DNA from: Syngnathus acus
Lineage: Eukaryota; Chordata; Actinopteri; Syngnathiformes; Syngnathidae
Direction of reading: 5' to 3'
NCBI RefSeq assembly: GCF_901709675.1
Contig: NC_051103.1
Location: forward strand, 3,519,501 to 3,583,500
DNA length: 64,000 nucleotides
In this document: one piece after another, positions 1 to 13,475 of the stretch
Numbering within the stretch: position 1 is the stretch's first letter
Layout: each line of letters begins with the position of its first letter
Notes under the pieces: generated by a model
What the model was told of the DNA's origin: nothing
The model's database searches: none
Seen by the model: the letters and a program-made list of their open reading frames with translations, nothing else
Made by a program: the position numbers and the translations under genes

Positions 1-2047
1 TTGACTGTATATTGCCTAAGCAGGGTGATGGTGCAAATGGAATATAGAGAATAACTTGCAGCGCCAGCGTTCCCTCTCTCGTGACTCACATCCCGGTGTG
101 TGTTCCCTCCTTTAATCAGCACAGACAGGCGCTGAGTAATAAGCACTGGCACTCAATGATAAGGTAAGTGTGCGTGGATTGCGTTTGTGTGGAGGCCTAT
201 GTGGGGAAAGTGTTCATTTGGCGGGAGTGGCAGACAGCAGCTAAGCTTCTTCAAGCTTAATGAGGAGCCGCACGACTTCACTCGATTCTCCTCTCGACGA
301 TACGACGGCGTCTGGCTTTTTTTTTTTTTTTTTTTGCTAGTCGGCTTTCATCCGTCGGAATTAAAACCATTTTGGGGTGTGCATTTACGTCGTTAAACTC
401 GTCACAACATGTGGTTGGAAAAGTTGCCAAGTCAAGTCTTTGAAAATAATATGCATTTCCAAACGTGGAGGTTATTTGATAAAAATCCAAGTGCTTCACA
501 GTTTTCTGTGACATGCAAGAAAAAGATCTGAAACCATGAAATGAGTGTCTTTAGAACAATTTTAAAATGACGATCATTGTGTTATGACAATAAATAAAAA
601 TCGCCTCGTCCGCCCGCTTGTTATCTTTTGTCGTTTCGTTCGCTTGCGTTTGAAGGGATTTGACTGGCCCGGATTGCTAATCCCAATTTTGAACATGAAT
701 CAGCGTTCCGGGCTAATTCCCCGCCTCTTTCTCATGATAATGGGCCAAGTCGGGTACGCCGCCGTCGCCATGAAAAATGCCAGCCGCGCTTATCTCGCCG
801 CCACAGCTTGCCGGACGCTGTCAGGAGAAGACAACCGGTTCCCCGTTTTGAAATGAGGCGCGTTCGCCATTGCTGGTTGGTGATATTGCATGCGGAATGC
901 TCTAACTCATCAGGCTCGCATTTCTTGGTACTGGTAGAAAATAAGATTCCATACATAAATACTAATTTGCCTTTAGCCACCTTTAGCCAGAACAGGATGA
1001 AAAGTTTATCAAATGGAAGACTAGATGGACTCCTTCATTCCTGAGGTGTTCACCCTACAGTGGGGAAAGATGGACTCTTCCTCTTCTAAGTCATTGCTAG
1101 CTTAGTAGCTCACAAAGTGTTCATTTGAATGCCTCAAAATGGAAATCTCCACACGGTCTCAACCATGCAGCCAAAGGCCGTTATCAACTGGGTTGCGTTG
1201 GAGATAAGCCCGGCGGTGTCCGATGTCTCGACGACCCCGAATGACGCGCACCTCCTCAAATTAAATCCACAAAAGCTCCTTGAGGAGCATCTGCGAGGCC
1301 GTCACGGGCGGGATAACGAGCAGGGACGGCGATTACGACGGGCCCTGCAGGGGTGTTAGTGGGGTAAGGTTATCGTGCCGGTGGCGTTCCAAAACCCTGA
1401 GCTCACAATGTAACGTGTTTGTGACGGCGACCTTTTGACTTGGACAGGATATAGTGTGTGTGAAATTTTCAGGTGTGACATCATGCACATTAGGTGGCAA
1501 CTGTATCTGGAAATAAATGTGATTGGTAGAAAGTGTCCCAATTGGATCCCATGTTTTTTTCTTGAGGTTGTCCTGATTTATTAAACACAAACTATCTCCA
1601 TTTGCCCCCCACATCTATTGACTGAGACCCCGGTTCTAAATTGTCCACAGAATTACAAATAAAAATAGTCTTTATATTTTGCTAGATATAGACAGTCCTG
1701 TACATTTTTGCTTAGTACCGCGCAACCCTCGCAGTCACCACTAGGGGTTGCATACACCACACGATTCCGACCTGTTTGCCTCCATTATGAAGCGACACAC
1801 ACACGCTTCTCTCCACACGGGCACATTATTTATACACACGCATGTGAGTGTTGGAAGATTTTTGCAACTGCTTGAAAATTTGATACCAAAATAAAAAATG
1901 CATACAGCTTATTTATAAGCGTCAAGGGAGCTGCTACCCTTTAACCACAAATGGATGACAATCATAATGAATGAAAGTGATCCACAAAAAAATAAAAGGC
2001 AGGACACATGAAATGTGAGAAAAACTCCACAAAATGAAGAAATAAAT

Positions 2048-2240
2048 GCAAACCTAAATAGAAACCTGCAACTCTAGTTACAATTCTAACCCAGTCTGAA
2101 ACTCCCAATTTCCAACTCTAAACATTACTTTAAACCATAAATTGAATACCACGCTGACTTGAAAACTCAATTTGGAAGCCTAATTTGAAACACTAACCTC
2201 GTTACTGAATTTAAACTGTACTGAAGCCCAAATGTGACAG
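2048..2240. repeat. Degenerate TTGAAACCCTAA-type repeat
   Basis: This AT-rich stretch repeats short blocks resembling gaaacctgcaactc, tgaaactccca, tttggaagcctaa and tttgaaacactaacc. The same degenerate motif recurs at 2862-2915, 50965-51045, 51605-51712, 54366-54428 and 63930-63995, always on the plus strand. I read it as a decayed minisatellite-like family. The family name is unknown to me. Confidence 0.45.
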
Positions 2241-2861
2241 CCCAACACCGTCTCGTTACGTGAGTTATGTTCTTAATTGGGGTAATCAAAGGCTAACATG
2301 GTTTAATATTTGACTGTTATCCAGTAAAGGATTCTGACAAACGGGATAAAAAAAAAGACCATGTTGCCGTTATTACATGCGTGCGAGTCGCCATCAAAGC
2401 GGATTAGCGGAATGGGATTGCAATGCTGTCTTTGATCAGACAGATTACTGTAAATCTTCCTGAATGAGAAGTTAGCCAGCGACAGGGCAGAGGGGAGCGA
2501 GGGGGGGCTTGACATCCGCGCGGGGTCCCGAGTTTAGCCGAATTCTTCTTGCCTCGCCTCTCGCTTCCAGGAGATTGGTCGCTTTGAGTTTGCCAGAGAG
2601 ACAAAACAGATGACAGAAGAGAACTTTCATTAAGGATGCTTTTGTGATTTCATGTGGATTCAAATGAGGAAGAAGCGGCTAAAGGGCGCAATGCTACTTG
2701 AACGCTCTTGTTGGGACTTCCAGAGATGAAGTGGGACAAAGAAAACTAGTCTGTGATTTTGTGAAGCATCACCATTTTGTATCATCATGACAACTTGGTC
2801 AAACATTGGAATAATCACGTCACTCCTTTTGATGTTGTCGTCCAACTACGTACAGAGAGAC

Positions 2862-2915
2862 CCTAATTCTTTCTTGGAACCCTAATTTGAAACCCTAGCA
2901 AGAAACCCTAACCTG
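2862..2915. repeat. TTGAAACCCTAA-type repeat, second locus
   Basis: Four consecutive 'accctaa/accctag' blocks occur here, separated by gaaa or tttga spacers (accctaattc, accctaattt, accctagcaa, accctaacct). This is the clearest example of the family seen at 2048-2240 and at the right-hand end of the window. Confidence 0.5.
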
Positions 2916-5900
2916 GTGTAAAAATGAATCTTGGAGATCAGATACTGAGAGGTACCAACTCTGAACTGCAGTCGAGTATTAAATACGGATGGTCTGAATT
3001 TGTCAGGACACAAGATGGACACAAGAATGTTGGTCCTATGAGAGTGAGAGATAAAAAAGGAGGACAGGGCCATACAGGAGCTGGCAGCCTCTTAATCCGG
3101 CTGTGGAATAACAGCCAGGTCCTCATAAGGACTCCTTTCACATGAATCGGTGGGGTTTTGCTACTTTCTAGTGCCTGGGGTGCAGGGACAAACCACCCAC
3201 CTTCCCCCCCAGCGCTCCTTCTCTAGTCATCCTCCCGCAAGCCTTTGTGGGCCTTTTCCACTCGGATTTCATGTTTGCCCATCTCACGGCTCGGAGACGA
3301 GGCAGGCGGGAAGGCTCCACAAAAGACTTGGTGAGACGTCGCCCCCCATTCTCAACCTTAGCCATATAGACTTGTATCGGTAAAGGCATGCACGTCGATT
3401 GTTTCCATCGGAGGAATTAAAAGCTTTGGCCAGTTTGCCACAAAGAGTTTTCTGTGTCATTTTGGGTTTTGGTGTTTTGGTGGGGGTCGGCATTTCAAGA
3501 GGTGACCTCCCTATACATATGTCCCGGGATGATAAACCTAGCAGACGAGCAGAAAAGCAGACATGGGGTGAGGGGGTCCCCTCAGCTGTTTCTCTCAGGC
3601 AGAGGGTCTTGGGGTGTCCCCCCAGGGAGCCCCTGGAGATGCAAGTGTTAGTGTTGCCGTCGGGGTTTATATGGACTCCCCGCTGAGAGCATCTCCTCAC
3701 AAGAGACAATGCCAGGCATTTATGCTCCGGCTGACCGTGCCGACCCCCTCAACTCATTCCCCCTTAAATCTTGCCGGGCCTGGACTGGCGGTTCCTTTTC
3801 AGGGAGCCCTTTCACGAGGCCCCCTTTGGCGAGCCGCCTGGGCGACGCGTCACCGAAGAGAAAGGAGGTTGCAGATCTAAGCATATTTAGGACCCTTGGT
3901 GAAATATATCATTTATTTTGAACAATTGTAAGACCACCAAGGATTGTGGCTCTTTGACGCTGCTTATTTTAATTCCGTCTAGTTCTAGTTTGGGGGAAGG
4001 AGTGTTGGATCAGTTGCGGTGTTAAGGTGCTGTTCCGCAATGATGGACACCGGGCTACAAACATGTCTTTGTGCACGCAGAGATGAGAGACCCTCACCCC
4101 ACCTCCAATGAAGATGAGGCGTCCTTTCATTCTTTTTTTGTGTTCTCCAAGCATTCCAACGTATCCCTTCAGACCCGATTTTAAGAGGCCGTGTTAAATG
4201 CGTCGAAATGGTTGTCCGGCGAGTGATTGACATCTCGGCAGTTTGTCAGCGGCGGCCGCATTTCTGCCGCCGCCACCGCGACTGATTTATCGTCGCTTGC
4301 TTTTCTTAGCGTGACATCCCGTGAAATCATTCCGCTACAGTGTCGACATTTCACATGATGCAAACGTGTGGAAAAAAAAGGCCAGATGTTTTTGTATGAC
4401 GGGAGATTAGTACCTTGAGCATGTTTTTTTTATTTATTTTTTAATTAGTAGGATTTTCTAAACTGGACATTTGGTTTAGAACTCAGCTGTGCTGAAAATT
4501 TTGCAGCAGATTGTCGCGGACAGGTGGTGAGTCAAAATGGTGCATAATGAAAATGTCTGGACGATGATTTTTGTTAACTACCAAGTGCTCCTAATGTACA
4601 TAAACTTATGTTCATGCTTCGACATCAATTGTGGCTAAATCTTCCGTTCGCCTTGCGAATCTCTGGAGCCGGTTGCCCCTTCGCACACGAGTAAATCTAC
4701 AACTGTGGCCATGTTTGATGTCGTTTGCAGATGGAAATAGGCTGCTTGAAACCAAGCACTCGTTAATGAAACGACACGGTGGTCGACTTTGTGCAGCCGA
4801 AAATGGGTGGCGGACGTCAGAGCGTCGCAATCACTGATTGACCGCGAGGAAAATTGCAAACCTTCGAGGCAGAGCACCTAAAAGTAGCCGGTGGAGAATT
4901 TAGAGGTAGCGTTCAAATGACGTATGCTTAATAGAGGGTTGGGCAAAATGGCTTTCAAATAAATTATTCTTTTTACCATTTTGTCAAAACATATACAAGA
5001 AGTCTTAATAAAGTCACACAGATCGGCTCCAACTCCAGACAAATTCCTTACGTCTTTTAACATAGTTGGCCAGTAAAGATGATTCTGATTCTGATTTAGT
5101 ATCATAAATTGAGCCGTCAAACTGCACATTTTGGCTGCTCCATACGTCCATATGTTTTTTTGCACATGTTAAGTTTAACAGGTGAGGTAAGGCCAAAATA
5201 TTTTTAGCATGGGATCGCATATGTTGGGTAAATCATTGCTTTTCTGTCAGTGTGACTGACTCTGAGATTGCCTTTTATCAGACTAATTTCTTGTCATACC
5301 CATTTTTTAATTTCAAGAATGAAACTGGCTTGTTCCTTGCTTCATAGTTGCTGGGTGGGCTTTCTCTCTCGAGCAACCAAATGTTAAAATTGGCAAAGAC
5401 TGCTTTTTGGAAATTAGCGCCTCTCTGTTAGCATTCCTGCTCTATGCAATTTCCCCCCTCTCTTGCCAGAATAAAAGTCTTGGTGTTTCCCCAGTGTTTA
5501 TGGCATTAATATATCAAATATTGCCACAACACTGTTTGTTGTGGCAGTGACGAATGGCCCCTCGTAGTCTAATGAAAGCGTGTTGACATGTGCGAGCGCC
5601 ACAAGGCAAACAAGCGGCGCGTTGCTGCGCTGTTTGACTTGCAGTTACTCATTAGTCTTTATTTTCCAAGCGGCCCTTTTGTCAGAGCTGTTTGTTGTAC
5701 TTGGAGTCTCTTTGGCGGGCAAAAGCAAGACAAACGCACCTCTTGCTGTTATAATGAAGTAGAGTGGGGCAAAGAATCACTGCTATTAACTGGAGAGTAT
5801 ATTTGTCATGCTTTACATATAATAGGCAGCGGGGTTGTTTGATTATTGACTAAACAGAGGTTTTCTTCTGATGGCAGTTCTCTGCCTACCGCCAAGGTGA

Positions 5901-6271
5901 GGTTCTGTCTGGTGGCGAGAGACAGACGCATGGAAACACATAAGTGCGGCCGTCGACATGCACACTGTGGTAACACCCCGGTTGTAGATCTGGAACTAAT
6001 ATGGACCAGCGTGGAGAGAGAGAGAGACTAATGCAAAGCAGACAGCAATACAACATCACAAAATCTTTAATAACCAATTACAGACTACTTACTGTAATAT
6101 TCCAACATTAGGTGTTGGCTCCCTATTACTGGCTAAATGAAACGACATATAGTCTACTTAAAAAATTTATCAGGAGCTGGATGATTTTATTTCATTATGG
6201 ACAGACTAATGTATGATTATATTACTGACTTCCATACATAAATCTCACTGATATTTACAGATGGAAAACAA

Positions 6272-6460
6272 GCTAACCAACCGAGCACCAAATGGACCAA
6301 CTAACCAAACGCTGAATCCAGGTACCAACTGACCAATAAACCAATTGGATGGACGAACCATTCTACTCACCAACTAACCAAGAGAATAACCAACCAAAAC
6401 CTCGTAAATTTCCATATTTGGTGAAGAGACCAACCAAAGCAATCAACTGATGAATGGATG
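6272..6460. repeat. Degenerate ACCAA/CCAAC simple repeat
   Basis: About 190 bases are dominated by spaced ACCAA or ACCAAC units (gctaaccaaccgagc, ggaccaactaaccaaac, ccaactaaccaagag, accaaccaaaacc). This looks like an eroded pentanucleotide repeat. There is no coding potential. Confidence 0.55.
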
Positions 6461-8090
6461 AACGCTGAGGCAGGTTCAATTGAGCTTCAGAAGCATAGTT
6501 GACATTTTGGAAAACGAGGGTGTGACAATGAGGATGTCATGTGTGCCTTGGCTCAAGTACAGGGCAAGGGGTGGGGGACATATGGTGTTCGTCCAGAGGG
6601 GTCTTGGCCCACCTTTGAACAAGATGGTCATGCGGATAATGGTCGACATCTCAGGCCAACAGCTTGCTGTGGCAGCCCCCCGACAAGCATTTCATCTGCT
6701 TCACCCTTGTGATGAACAATTTCTTTCTGGAGAGAAAAGTGTGCCAAGTGGTCGGAGATACAAGGAGAGGGGGCAGGGGGAACCTCACCCAATGGCTGCA
6801 GTTCCCATTTTAAATCGGCGCTACGGCGTCGGCAAAAACCAGAAAACACCCACATCGGTAACCCCTTAGGAATCCTTCTTAACATGTTGCGGTTTTGTCT
6901 TCATTCCCAAATCTAAACTTTTTCCTCCAGCCGCCGCCGACTCATCTGGCCGCCATCAGCATCGAAATGTGCGAAATGACAGAAACCATGTCTGAAAGCG
7001 CACAACATCATTTGCTAACCTCAAACACGATATTGTGAGCCACCGGCGCATTTGTGGTATGGCTTCAGCGCCAGACTGTCCTCTTATTTGAGTTTACTTC
7101 TTGCAGGAAAAAAAGAGAAAGTCGATCTGTCCATCTACCCATCTTCCTGTAAAGTAACCTGATGTCTTTCCAACAGAGCTGATGACAGCACATTAGATAA
7201 TTAAATTCATTTTTGGACTCTAGTGACATTTATAAGATGGAATTTGGCACTTTTTTATGGTTAACCAGCAAATGTCGACTATTTCATTCCCTCTTTGGCA
7301 AACCATGTAAACTAAATAATGAAAAGGGGGTCAGGGCGGTGGTGCAAATGCACCCTGGGATGCTTCTCCAAATATGATACTGATAAAACAAAGCCCCACG
7401 CCATGAAACATATTTCCACTGCATCGGTTTACTTTCACAATTTTAAGGCTGAGGAGCCAAAGGTTTTGGCTGTCGCTTAGAATTAAACAAGAAAAAAAAT
7501 TCTTTCAATCCCTGTGCCCAAAAATCACGGCGTCTGGGGGCAGAACCAAGTCCCTGGCTCGGAGACATTAGGATTCAGGCTTGTAATTTCTCAAGGGAGA
7601 AGAAATACAGTAAATTGCTCCCTGGTCTCTTTTTGGCCCGACGTTTGGCTCTGTCATTCCTTTTCTGCTTTCTCGTGTCACATTTCCAACTATTTCACAT
7701 GCTCATTAGTCCCATTAGGGTGGAACTTGAAGAAGAAATAAGGGTGGGGTCTGCTTGGAAACGCCAAACACAAATGTGACACCACAGCTCGATTAATTCA
7801 TTTACGTAGCGTCAGCACTAAATGTCCACGGTGCACGCGTTTGCTCTTTTTCGCACGCAAACATTTTCAACATTGCCGTAAAACCCTCTACAAGTCCGTA
7901 CATACAATTTAGGAGAACTCTTTGGACGCAGTTTGGGTCAGTAGCAGCAGATTAGGCTCGTGTGCGTTGCGCATTTAACAGAAACCGCTTATTCACCATC
8001 TTGCTTGATGTTAACACACGTGTTGTACATGCACTACATCTGCTTTGGGTTTATTCTCATGCCTCTGGCTGTCTGAGTATCCACCGTAGT

Positions 8091-8106
8091 CCCCCCCCCC
8101 CCCCCC
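8091..8106. repeat. Poly-C tract
   Basis: Sixteen consecutive C residues. Similar pure C or G runs occur at 32313-32327, 34869-34881 and 47486-47499, so long G/C homopolymers are a feature of this window. Confidence 0.8.
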
Positions 8107-11100
8107 TTCCCATACTGATTCCTCTGACTTGTTGCATCCTGTTTGCCTGAGGGGGTGTATGCAGCCTCCGGGCCGATTAGCGGTGGCTCATCTCCCCTCC
8201 GATTCATGCAGCACAAAACCATACAAAATCGACATTTCATTTAGAGTATTAGTTTACGGACTAATTGACGTGTTCAGAAAAGCTTTTAAAAAGCGCCAAG
8301 GCTTCACTTTATGATTGGCTAGCAGTTGGCAATGTGAATGTCAAGGACGGCGTGTTCCAATCTGAAATGTACTGGATTTGGACCTTAAACTGTGATCACG
8401 ATGAAACCTCGAACAAAAACAAACAAAAAAACAGGAAACTCATCTGTCTTCTCTTACTTTCATGGTACTGTTCTTTCTCCCTATGAACAAACATCAGTGG
8501 AGCGCTCATTGTACTCCTCCCCACTCAGTCAAGGACACACACAATAACAACAACAACAGGACGTTATCACGAGTGCTGATGTCCTCCGGTTCATAACCTT
8601 GGCTCATATCCGCCACCGCTGCTTCCTGCTAACTGAATTGGCAGCTTTCGCTTGATGGGATCACAGCAGCCCAGCAGTAGCAAGCAACATTACAATCGGA
8701 AAGGGCTGAGAAGTAAAAACTTTATTACTGTGCAACAGATTTCTCAGGTATCTACAGGACGTTTTCTGACGTTTTGCTTTTACTCTCTACATTTTTTCAC
8801 ATTATTGGAGTACGACGAACGGGACCACATGGGCACATCCCGCCTTAATCACGCCGGTGTTGCGGACAAACCGATGACAAATGACGACTTTACTTTCCGG
8901 GTCTGGTCAGAGTCACGCAAGCCTTTCTGAATAATACAAGGGGACATATTGTGCTGTTATTTTTCCACAATTTAAAAGACCTACTATGAGTCTTAATAAA
9001 AGTACAAATAGAAGGAATTTAAAAATTCTGCCGTGCTGTCAATTTTCTACCTTTGATGCCATGTTTGTGCACACAATTTCAGAAAAGCAGCTAAGTAAGG
9101 ATGTACTTGGTTGTTAAATTTCACACATGATGGGAGGTTCGGCACTCTCGAGACACAAGCATTTGTTTTCAATTTTCTATCAAGGAGGTAGAAGTTTTGT
9201 TATTTCGATGTGTTCTTGGTTCCTCTTGCCTTCCATGAAGTCCTGCTTTGGAACTTTCCTAATACTTTTACTTTATAGTTTTGTACTTTATTGATTTTTT
9301 CTTTCCATAGGTCTTGAGAAACGAGGTCTCCGATCCGTCTAATTCTACGGCTTTCGGCAGCGCGCTCATAAATAAGAGTATTACTGCAAAGATATGAAGT
9401 ATGGAGTCGTTGGATCTTGGCTTTGAAGCACTGCCGAGGCAGTAGGAGCCATTAAGGGCCCCCAATGAATCTTTGGTCCAGGCCAAGTGATCCCCTGAGG
9501 AGGTAAATCAATCCGAATATCCAGCAATGTCATCGCACAGTTAATAGTTATAAAAGAGCTTCATAAGAACCACAGTTGGACCCTGCATTCTTTTTCTTCT
9601 GTAACATTTTCATAGCAGGAAGGTTTTGATCAAAGAAGACCTAGAATGGTTGCCAGCCAATAGCAATATAATTTTGTTACTAAGTTAGTGACAAAGTAGA
9701 AAATATATGAGGGGGGGAGGGCATTTAGTGAAACCCATTTCCAAGGAGGGTTAGTGGAATTTTGTACAAAAAAGTAATGCGTTGCCATGGCAACAAAACT
9801 AACGTAACTCCATAATAAATTGAGGCACTTTGAATATGACAAAATTGACATTCTGAAGTTGAATTGGATATAAAAAGCCACCAAAAAAAGCAACCAAAGG
9901 AATGCAGTGTTTTATGGTTTTCGCTCTGAATACAAAATATTTCCAACGAACATCTTCTGCTGACAACGCCCTGTCCATTGTTCGGTCTCCATGGTTTCCT
10001 CCGGTTTGTTGTGTGGACATTCTACTGGCCTCCGCAGAGCCATGACTTCAGCTTCTTCGTTGGACTTACGGCATCTTGAAATATCTTGCGGGAATGTTCC
10101 AGGAAGGAGCAATAATTCATGTTTTACACTCTTGTTTTGGATCATCTTCGGGAGAAAAGGCCAGAGAGCCTATGCACCCGCCCATTGTCTTCTCTTTCTT
10201 CCCAGTCGGGGTTCTCGATAGTAAGGCTTGAGGGGTCTTGGGGAAGCATTGGTGGTTTGTTATAGGGGCAGCCAATAACGCTTGAGCATCTTGAGCTCCT
10301 GGCTGAGCTTTCAAGTTTTGCCTCATATCTTCCCCCTCGCTGTCTCAGGCGGTCCCACGGGTCCTTCAGGACCCTCAACTTCCTCCACCGTGTTCCACCG
10401 CCTTGGCCTTTTTATATCTCCTCTAAGCCTCAGCAGCTCTCACATCGGAGTTGTCATTACTCATTCTTTTTCAGAGCGGGTTAGGGTTTGATGCGTGTAG
10501 CATGGGATTATGCATGAACGTGTGCTTCAGATGTGCTTGCGCTTCAAAGTCTTGGGTCTGAAGGCGCCGGTTTCAATCACACGCAGACTCATTATCGGGT
10601 TCTAAAAAGATCGGCAGGTATTTATCGTGGAATGATGTGCCTGTTCTGATCCGATCAAGTGTTCAGCTTGTCAAGTTCACTTAGATTTGAGGTCGCTACT
10701 CCTCGCATCTGGGAATTTGTGGTGAAAACGGACTAATTTTGAAGCGGTTCATTTCAGTCTAAAACGGATTGATTGTTTTTATCGCAGCAGGAGACTTTGA
10801 GAATTCGCATGATCTGGCAGCCGGTGCAGGTTCCCATTGCTTGGATTAGCATGCGCAAGATCCAGCTCAAAATATCTGCTGCGTTTTAAGGCTGGCTGAT
10901 CCTTAAAGTTATTTTTCCCTATACCAGTAGGCTACCAAAGATTTAAGATTGAAGTTTTTAAATATTCATATATTAAGGATTTTGTTTACATACATGAGCT
11001 GAAAAAAGGGACCTTTAAAATACGGATATGTTTATTTCTGTGGACGTTGACACAATGAAGTTTTGAAAAATGTCACTGCTATTTGCTTTTTTCAATGAAA

Positions 11101-11723
11101 GTAAAAATAAAATAAAATCTAAAATCCGATTAGTTAAAAAATCTTTTAGATTTTACAATTGTATTTTAATGCTACATTAGCCCTAACGCGCTAGTTATTT
11201 AACTGACGTGTAAATGTCATTTCTAAACATATGGTCATGCTGGGCCTTTTTCCTCAATTTAATATATGAATCTACACTTGAGTGGGATGCAGTTGGACAT
11301 ATTCATGAGTAATTGCAAGTTTGACGCCGTAACCATGGAACAAAGTACTATATTGGAACCTGTATAACAAAAACATGTGGACACTGTTCTCTATGCTAGC
11401 CAAACTTAGCAGCATTACCAATGACTTCACTTAAGAAAACAATAAACACAAAGGTGACCTTACACTTGCAACAAAAACAAAGAAACATGACTTTTTAATT
11501 GCTTCTATACATATAATGAGGTCTCAAGAGTGTGGATAATTTGCATAATACACCACACTGCCGAGTTAGCTACGCCCCTGGTCGTCATGGTAACAAAAGC
11601 CATCCAACAAGAGGGGGTGAGGTGTGCAGGGCTCATTTTAATGAGCCGAGGATGGCCCCCTTAAAACAGACGCGTCTAAAATGTGTTAGAGACATGTTAA
11701 GAAACCTGGCAACTATTTGAAAC

Positions 11724-11749
11724 TGTGTGTGTGTGTGTGTGGGGGGGGG
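11724..11749. repeat. GT microsatellite plus G run
   Basis: A (GT)n tract of about 8 units runs directly into a run of nine or more Gs. Confidence 0.75.
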
Positions 11750-13310
11750 AAATATGCATCCTTTGAGTGTTGGTAAAACCATCATAGGTGATAGCATGTT
11801 CTTTTTATTTACCATTACGGCCTGCTCTGTTGGCATGGCAACCCTATATTTCATATATATTTATTACAAGACAGATTTTTGACCCGTACGCCAAGAGGCA
11901 TGCAGGGAACAAAATGAAATTCCATAAAGCGAGACCGCTCCAATTGCATGCGTGCCTATAAAACCTCCCCGGCTGTTATTGGCTGTGGGTCAGAGTTCAA
12001 GTGTTGAGGGAAGCGCTAGTGTCCCCGTGGGGAATGCCAGCTAATGGAATGGGAGATTCGGGTCAAACGACATGATTTGGAGGGAACGTTGTCCGGTCTG
12101 TGGGTGAGCTTCAATCTGCGACAAAGATCTAATGTTCGATTTGGGCCGGGCGGGTAGCAACTAGCGACGGCAGTTAAAATCCCATCGAGCGTCCAAGAAA
12201 GCAGTCAATCTCGATGCACGTCAGCCCCCATTGTGTTAACGCTAAATAACTTGACGTTTCCTTGCGTTTTCCAACAATCATCACGTCAAAGTCATTTTCA
12301 ATAATGAATAGAGCCAGTTTTGTTACGATATCACTCAGTCGATGCTGAGATCTGACAGGAAAGAGATTTGGGGTAATATTGCGTAGCACTATTTCCCAGC
12401 ATTTATTACGCCAAGGCACATATTTCAATCTCATGGCACACCACGAAACAAAAATGTCACAATACTAGCTATAATAGATATGCTGAAATAACCACAGACC
12501 GAGTTCATTATACAAGGTATCTGAAACTTGGGCAATTAGCCACATGTTGCTTCACTAAGCCGGCCACAGGTGAATTTCCATTACACTTGACTGGCTACAT
12601 TATCAACCGTTGGATGCTAGTGCATCAATATTGAACATGATACACTGCATTTTTTTTTTTAAATTTGTCTCAGCTCAAGTATGTCACATTCCCAGCGGAG
12701 TATAAAAACTTCAGTCAAAACACAAGAGGACAGCAAGACTATGTTTATATTCCACTTCAACTAGCCACTGCACGAACAGCAACAACAAGTAAACAGACTG
12801 GAAAATCCCCACATGAATCACTCCCAGCTGCTTCCGCAACCCCATGAGCACTAATTTAAACGCCAAAAGTGTCACTGTATGTGTTGACCTATTTTTCTTT
12901 CTACTACGTCTTGAGTGGCAGAAAAACACTGAATAAAAGCTAAGGCGGCGGTGCTTGCACAAATAACCGGAACGCCGGGAGATGTATGATGGGGCGGTCA
13001 CTTCACCGGTCAGTCTTGTCAGCTTCCTTGACACACGCAACCCCCCGAACTCCAAAACACCAAACCCCTTATTCCACAAAGTGCCAGTTTGGGGGCAGAA
13101 CGGGAGTGACAGGCTGTTGGCGGGATGTCGATTCCAGAGCGGAGTCTTAACTTGCCAACCGTTTCAAACACACTGACATGCCTGAACTATGTCAACACTA
13201 ACATTAATCTCTAGGCTGAGCCCATGATCTCTGGAAATGTCTGAAATGGCCATCAGATGGCTGCTTCATAACAAATTGACCAAAGACATGGGTTGAGGTT
13301 TTTTTTGTGT

Positions 13311-13475
13311 GTGGGTCTACTCATGATAGTCATGCCTAGCAAATTCCATCTTTGAAGGGCCCCTAAAAGACTAAATAAACCCAAAATGGAATTCATGTAT
13401 TTTTTGAGCATGGCTTTCTGAGAACATTTTAGTGGGTCTACTCATAATAGACGCACCCACCAAATTTCACGCCTC
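13311..13475. repeat. Direct duplication of a ~45-bp segment, 121 bp apart
   Basis: A block beginning gtgggtctactcatgatag (13311-13355) recurs as gtgggtctactcataatag at 13432-13475. Both are followed by caaatt(t/c)ca(t/c) and a purine-rich end. The second copy is diverged. I have no assignment to a repeat family. Confidence 0.5.

Noticed and set aside
10350-10375. Collagen-like Gly-X-Y codons after an acceptor-like tract
   Set aside because: Only three triplets, no donor, and no other collagen exon nearby.
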